A stretch of DNA of 64,000 nucleotides from positions 25,990,651 to 26,054,650 of the forward strand of contig OY754967.1 of the NCBI GenBank assembly GCA_963576475.1, given 5' to 3'. The stretch comes from Molanna angustata (lineage: Eukaryota; Arthropoda; Insecta; Trichoptera; Molannidae). Within the stretch, counting starts at the first letter, position 1; the number at the start of each line of letters is the position of its first letter. The notes under the pieces were generated by a model. That model was not told the origin of the DNA and made no database searches. It was given only the letters and a program-made list of their open reading frames with translations. The translations under genes and the position numbers were made by a program. Below are positions 58,346-64,000 of the stretch, piece by piece.

Positions 58346-58600
58346 GGTTGAATTTGACAGTTACTTTGCTGATATTACAAAGTTAGTAGGTTAAGTTTTG
58401 ACAGGTTACTTGGCTGATTATACAAAGTTGTCCGTGGTTAACCAAGTTACTAGATTAATTTTGACAGATTGTTAACAAAGCTACTCGGTTAAAATTAGCA
58501 GACCATTTACTTGGCAATTTTTAGCAACGAACTTTGCAGGTACTATATTAACAAAGTTGCTTGGTTATTATTAGCAGCAAATCATTTATTTTTAACAACT
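58346..58600 (+). repeat. Degenerate AACAAAGTTACT-GGTTA repeats
   Basis: Continues the array with five or six loosely spaced AACAAAGTTGCTTGGTTA-like words, often followed by TTTTGACAG or TTAGCAG. No regular period; probably an older version of the same array. Confidence 0.5.
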
Positions 58601-59104
58601 ACATTTTTTGAGGCATTCACTGAAATTACGCAGCCAGGACGTCTGTCTTCTTCCAGTCCCTCGGCGACCGTCTATCTTGCCCTTCAGTATTAATTGGAGC
58701 AAGTGGTGCAATTTATTATTCATTTATTTTTATGATGAAAAACTTTTTATCGACATAATCAAATCGGAAAAGAATAAAAGAAGACTCACATTACGTTAAT
58801 TATTGCCAAATTTCTAAGTCACTTCTGTAATGCTCTTCATATTATATATAGATCGGAAGTAGATGATTGTCTTTGCATGAGAGTAAAATTGTTATATTAT
58901 TTGATTTTATTTCTATCATGATTCATGGAGGATTATAATTAATATTATTTAAGCATTATATATCTATCTTTATCTCAACTTTCAAAATTATAATGAAAAA
59001 GTTATTCATCATTTATATGATAAATAAATAACTTACTTTTAAACTATCAATCTGTTCACTTAGGTTGATTATATTAATATAATTAATCTAAAATTCACAC
59101 AGGT

Positions 59105-59286
59105 TGATAATGATGAATATGAACACATATATAATTCCACAATTTATTTATTTTACTCCCGACGACCGTTTCGGCTTATAAGGCCATAGTCACCTGGTTG
59201 ATTATGGCCTTATAAGCCGAAACGGTCTTCGCGAGTAAAATAAATAAATTGTGGAATTATTTATGTGTTCATATTCATCATTATCA
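59105..59286. ncRNA. Inverted pair of hammerhead-like Penelope-type remnants
   Basis: 59105-59189 and 59201-59286 are inverted repeats of ~85 bp with three mismatches before the centre. Each arm carries a hammerhead-like core: TATGGCCTTATAAGCCGAAACGG on the minus strand of the left arm and the same on the plus strand of the right arm, the latter preceded by TTGAT. Right of it, CATAATGGAATTCTACA is the family flank. The copies at 11,960 and 23,055 contain one arm. Cores read UUGAUUA or GACUA in place of CUGAUGA, so self-cleavage is uncertain. Confidence 0.5.
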
Positions 59287-61009
59287 TAATGGAATTCTAC
59301 AAATCAGAAGCCGTCACAATCGAAAGATTGTGAAGAGCGTTCAAACAGGTTTTTTTGGAAAAGACTCAGAGCTACGCATATATTATTAAATAATACCTAA
59401 ATATTTTCTTTCATTTACCATAAAAACCTTAAAATAATAAAGCCTATGTGTGTTTTTGAGAAAAGAGAAAATATACGGTAATGTAATATGATTTTGTTCC
59501 AATTTTCAAGAAATGTCGAGATATCTTCTTATGTACATAATATATAACATGTTAAAGAAAGGACAGGCAGATTGGTATATTTACCTTTCACAGTAGCAAC
59601 TAGTGAACTAAAGGAATACTTTTTATAAAAAGAAACTGACTTTCTTTTAGTTTCTTTGAAATTCAAACTCTTTGATAATGTCAGATGGCTTCCGTTATTT
59701 TATTTACATAACATAAGTAGTCACAAAGTTATTTAATCTGTAATATATTTTTTTTATTATTACCTATGCCAACAAACTCAACATGAATTCGTATTTTTTA
59801 GATTGAATTTACAAAAAATATTTACTATGGTAATTTTATTAATGGTAATTAATAACTATGGTAATTTAAAAACCGAATCATCAAACTTTTACATTATTTT
59901 TTGTAAATTTTAAAGGTTGTTGACTCAAATATTATTTTTAAAAATTACAAAAATAAATTAAACAAAATTATTTAATAAAAATAATAAGGACAACAATGTG
60001 CTTATTGAAGTACAAAAAATAAAAAAAATATTTAAGTACATAGTACATCTGTAATGATTTTCCGTGAAATAATTAATAACCATGAAAGATAAGAACTAGG
60101 TACTTAGGTAAAATAAAAGACGCATGTAATTCTTCCAAAATATATAAATAAAGTTTCTTCAATAACCATAACAAATCCTTTACCTTCACATTAGGTCATA
60201 TCGAAAAAACATCAATCTAAATTAAAACGTTCGCAAATCTAATTATTTAGTAATTCTAATTATTTAGTTAATTATTTAGTAAATAGTACCTACCTAATTA
60301 TTTGTAAATAACCACGCATTAAATAACGAACTCAGATTCCTAGAATTTTAATGCAATCATATCATTTCATTTCGTGGACCCTTCACATTTAAGTATTCTT
60401 TGTCCCAATAGACTATAGAACGGATAAACAGCTATCTACCGAAGGAACGTTTTATTTTTATTACGGCACATGCTGGAACTAGTGGCATGTCTTTTCAATC
60501 AGGATAAGAAGAATCTAAGTCCATTTTTATAAAAGCTCCTTGTATCCATAAAGTTAGCCTCAGTACACCGCACCGTCAGCGCATCCTATATGAACCGAAC
60601 CCTCTTTCTCCTTACTTTCTCTAGGATTTTCATTACAACCAACATTACAAAGCACTTTCAAAGATCACCCATAGAATGGTATATGTAAGTTTATATAGGT
60701 ATAACAGACACGAGCTGCATTCACCATGATCTAAAACATTTTTAGTACACCGCCCATACAGACAAATACAAACTATGCATTCAACATTATACATACAAAA
60801 CAAGACGTTTCATAATATTCTGCATTAGTGTAATAACCAACCATTAAAAAAAACGTCGGTCGCTATTTTATTTCAATAACAAATAATATGTCGCTTTAAA
60901 ATTGTGAATTTCGAACAACAATACATTCTTAGGAATCCAATATTTAACAGTTTTTTTTTATTCAGCATCAGTGCGGTAATATTTTAAGTCAGTGCAATAA
61001 GATATTATT
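59287..61009. other. AT-rich, single-copy-looking spacer
   Basis: 60,400-60,720 is less AT-rich and shows no similarity to other parts of the window. No open frame of note on either strand and no splice-flanked block that I can defend. Confidence 0.4.
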
Positions 61010-61125
61010 ATTCTTCTTCTTCTTCGATGGCGCTACAGCCCAAATCGAGCCTTGGCCTCCCTTCAGCAAGCGCCTCCAACGTCCCCTGTCATCAGTTGCC
61101 GTCCTCCAGTTGGACAACTGGAGAA
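61010..61125 (-). pseudogene. LINE C-terminal scrap
   Basis: Minus strand: TATDDRGRWRRLLKGGQGSI, WAVAPSKKKK, with the TTCTTCTTCTTC run on the plus strand as its (GAA)n tail. DRxRWRRL...W..APSKKKK is a frequent LINE C-terminus in this window's families. Confidence 0.6.
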
Positions 61126-61464
61126 GCTAAGCTCACATTATCCTCCCAACATTATTAATCTCTTATATTAGTAATTTGTTCTTCGTCCTGAAAAAAAAAG
61201 AAATAAAACGGTAGATCAAAATAACTCATTCGAAGTTTATACAAATTTAATGATTCAAAAATTTGATAATACCTGATTTCTTTTTCCTCTCTTCTTCCTT
61301 TCCTTATCCTTTTGTTCTCCTATCATTGCTATGAACTGTTCTTATATGCAAACTTTTTTGACTCTTTCTTTTTTTACTTGTCTTCTATTATCTAAATAAT
61401 CTTTATTTATTTTTAGTTTTGCCATAGTACAAATTGTATTGTATTATTGTATATTAAAATTATC

Positions 61465-61510
61465 TCTGGTTGGTTGGAAGAAATTGCCTTTCGGAAACAA
61501 GCCCGCCCGT
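61465..61510 (+). repeat. LINE 3'-end motif
   Basis: GGTTGGTTGGAAGAAATTGCC followed by ACAAGCCCGCCCGTACAAA matches 163-215. No body attached. Confidence 0.5.
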
Positions 61511-63069
61511 ACAAATTAAAGCTCTCCTGTTTCTCTTTCCATCCAATTCTTAATATTCTTCCCATTACTTTCCTTATAAATGTGCCATTAGAATTTACGT
61601 AGGTGTGATTTTTTTACATAAGCAATTATTTGTAACATAAGAAATAATATACACTTTATACACATTAAAGTTTAGCAATCCAATTTTTTTTTACAAAAAA
61701 GATACTTAAGTATTAGATGCGGAACGTAAACTGCTTCAATAGGTTAAAACTTAGTGATTATTTCGATAAAATATGTACAAAAAATAAAAAAAATATATAA
61801 GAAACAAGAAAGTGTAATAAAATGTTCGACGGATTGTTAACGCGGCCGAAGGTGTATTTTGATTTTTCATTATTAATGCAGTATACATATAATTATAAGG
61901 TACAGAAGCCGCGTGTAATATAAATTTCGAATTCAAATGTATGACAAGTTTTATTTACATGTGTGTGTGAGGGGGTAGATCGGTAATCGAATCGGTAGGT
62001 GTACGTATACTGCATAGAAAAGAGATATTACGTGTACATTTGTTCTATGACTGTATTGACGGCCGGGCGAGTGAAACTCAGAACATCGTTCTTAGTTTAA
62101 GCTGTCATAATTTCATTGCGCTGACTAGGTATCTGTATCATATAATATAATCTACGGCAATATATTTGAGCTGCCAATGTTTCCAATGTTTAAATTTTGT
62201 TATGATCGATTTGCATCTTCAGTGCAGAATTTATTTTTATAATGATTCTAAAATGTTTATGTTTACAGAGTGGAAATCTATTTTAAATTAACGAACAAAT
62301 ATACCAAAATATTTTTCCATATTATTTTTCTACAAATTCGAATCCTATCGGTGTCCACTTATAAGAAGACTGAAACTCAATTTGAGAAACTATGCACTTC
62401 ACGATGAGTTTCAAATTTCTATCTAGCATGTTACACGAAGATACATTCTGGTATAAAAATTGTAGTTAGTACCTACATGGAATAAATATTTATTAGGAAT
62501 AGACAACTCATTATTAATTTATCTATTAGTACCTATATTTACGAAAGAGCTGATATTGATTTTTTTTTAATTATGTTTTTATATTTTATGGTTTTGTTGG
62601 TAACCAAAAACACAATATAATGTAAGTCGTGATACGAATATATATTTTTAATAAATCGTCTGATTTTCTTTCATGGTTGAATTTTTTCCTTATTTTTTGA
62701 AACTTTTTTTTAATTGTATAAAATAAACGAATACATAATTTGTAGCCATTTCACCAAATATGAAATAAAATAAAAACTAAAAATACTCAAACAGAAGTAT
62801 TTACATAGTTAAATACAAATCTTCTCTATATTTATAAGGAAGATGAGACAAGAAAAGGCAGAATGGATAAGGAAGGGGAATTAGATATTATTTAGTGATT
62901 TGATTTATACGAGTGCTTTAGTCTTTTCTTGAGAATTGATTGAGACAAAGAAACACTATCACTCAAGTTATTTCAAAACCTCTCTGACTACATTTCAAAG
63001 GAGGTATTTATGGAATAGGGTTCAAACTGATTTAAGAGGCACGCTGTGTTTATGAAGATTATTTTTTTA
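61511..63069. other. AT-rich spacer, nothing recognised
   Basis: The 61-codon minus frame at 61,751-61,936 is tyrosine/phenylalanine-rich low-complexity sequence and is not called. A few CG-containing words occur at 61,830-61,990 without further structure. Confidence 0.45.
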
Positions 63070-64000
63070 TACTAGTTGCATGTAACACATGAGATCCAAC
63101 TGTCGATAGCGATAGTATGTATAGTTGAAGAATATGTACCAAACTATAAACCCATAGATACAAATTATTGAATATTTTCAGATATTTTGTTTTCTATACA
63201 ACATATGTAGGTATGTATGTCAAGATAGGATAGTATGGAAGAAGATCCTTTTTCCTACCCAGAATATGCAAATTGCATGATGGTATGTATGTATGTTTGG
63301 AGATGAAGTAACAAACTATTAAGTCTTCTTACATATTGTGTATAGGCGACTGCCATACAAAATGTATGAAGCGATGTCGTCACTAAATTCAATTTTTAAA
63401 AAAATTGTTAAAAAAAAATTGAGATCTTCTACTACAATGTTAATATTTTTTATAGAAAATTAAATTATCTAGTTGGGGTGTTTCGGCTTTTTTCGATAAT
63501 TGTAAAAGTTTTGGAAATATAGGCAGTTAAACTCATAAATTTATCATAAAAAAAATATTTTTCTTAATAAAAAATGTTTGAGAAACCCTGGAATTTTTTT
63601 GAAAAAACTAATTTGAGATTTTGTATTTGTCTATGTTTGTACCAATTTTCAGCGTTCTACCGTTTATGGTTTCTGAGATATATGGAAAAATAAAATAAAA
63701 ATTCAAAAGTTGATAACCCCTGACTGAAACAAAAATTCAAAATTCCGAGTATAAAAGTTTTGTAGGCCTGTAACTGTTTATATATTCTGAAATTTAAGGC
63801 TCTGTAAATTGAGCGGATCAAAAGTTATAAGGGGGGGACGGACACACAGACACACACACACACAGACACACAGACACACACACAGACACACAGACACACG
63901 AAATGTTCTACTCCGAATTCTGAGTAAATCCGTGTATGGAACATATATGCTGCGAAGCCTCTAAGTTGGTGTTTTTTGACTTCAAAGTTGGAAAATCCAT
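63070..64000 (+). repeat. R1-family element, cut by window end
   Basis: Starts ACTAGTTGCATGTAACACAT, GAGATCCAACTGTCGATAGC and collinearly matches the R1 copy at 15,771-17,010, without the LINE insertion and its second target copy. The GACACACAGACACACACAC tract is at 63,839-63,898. The right end lies outside the window. Confidence 0.65.

Overview
The window is AT-rich, intron-less-looking eukaryotic DNA, most probably from a moth or butterfly. The lepidopteran reading rests on very common GTAGGTACCTAC-type words, tRNA-derived SINEs, degenerate C-termini of RTE/Jockey/CR1-like non-LTR retrotransposons ending in (AAAT)n tails, and a LINE 3'-end motif (GGTTGGAAGAAATTGCC) that I associate with Lepidoptera. 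It is best read as a transposon graveyard. I found no convincing complete host gene. The only candidate host exons are three short, phase-compatible blocks at 55,545-57,830.

Layout. 1-6,100: LINE C-terminal remnants, a tRNA-derived SINE, a non-autonomous hAT with a perfect 8-bp target duplication, a short-TIR MITE carrying a second SINE, and another LINE C-terminus. 6,157-7,725: an element whose core is an uninterrupted (CA)528 tract. 9,108-11,481: a non-autonomous Helitron (copy D, + strand). 11,960-17,530: a hammerhead/Penelope-like remnant, a TIR element and a complex AT-rich repeat family (here called R1). 17,531-26,700: mostly unrecognised AT-rich DNA with a few LINE pieces. 26,722-35,640: a hAT MITE, R1 copies, SINEs, a perfect 53-bp inverted repeat, and several LINE C-termini. 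36,546-37,573: a relative of the (CA)n element. 38,081-47,551: three same-orientation Helitrons (A, B, C, minus strand). A and B abut exactly terminus to terminus, and B and C are almost identical and flank a fairly fresh LINE fragment. 48,300-53,467: a Penelope-type reverse-transcriptase remnant and two more hAT elements, one containing a nested LINE. 55,100-57,620: LINE and mariner-like debris around the candidate exons. 57,912-58,600: a 65-bp tandem array. 59,105-59,286: an inverted pair of hammerhead-like Penelope remnants. 63,070-64,000: an R1 copy running off the window.

Functionally the window holds no operon-like or pathway logic. The interest lies in mobile-element biology: rolling-circle elements in tandem with internal minisatellites, Penelope-like hammerhead remnants, hAT derivatives that keep the same transposase tail, and a very large pure microsatellite inside a Helentron-like element. 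Family names are from recognition of termini and peptide motifs by eye; no database search was possible.
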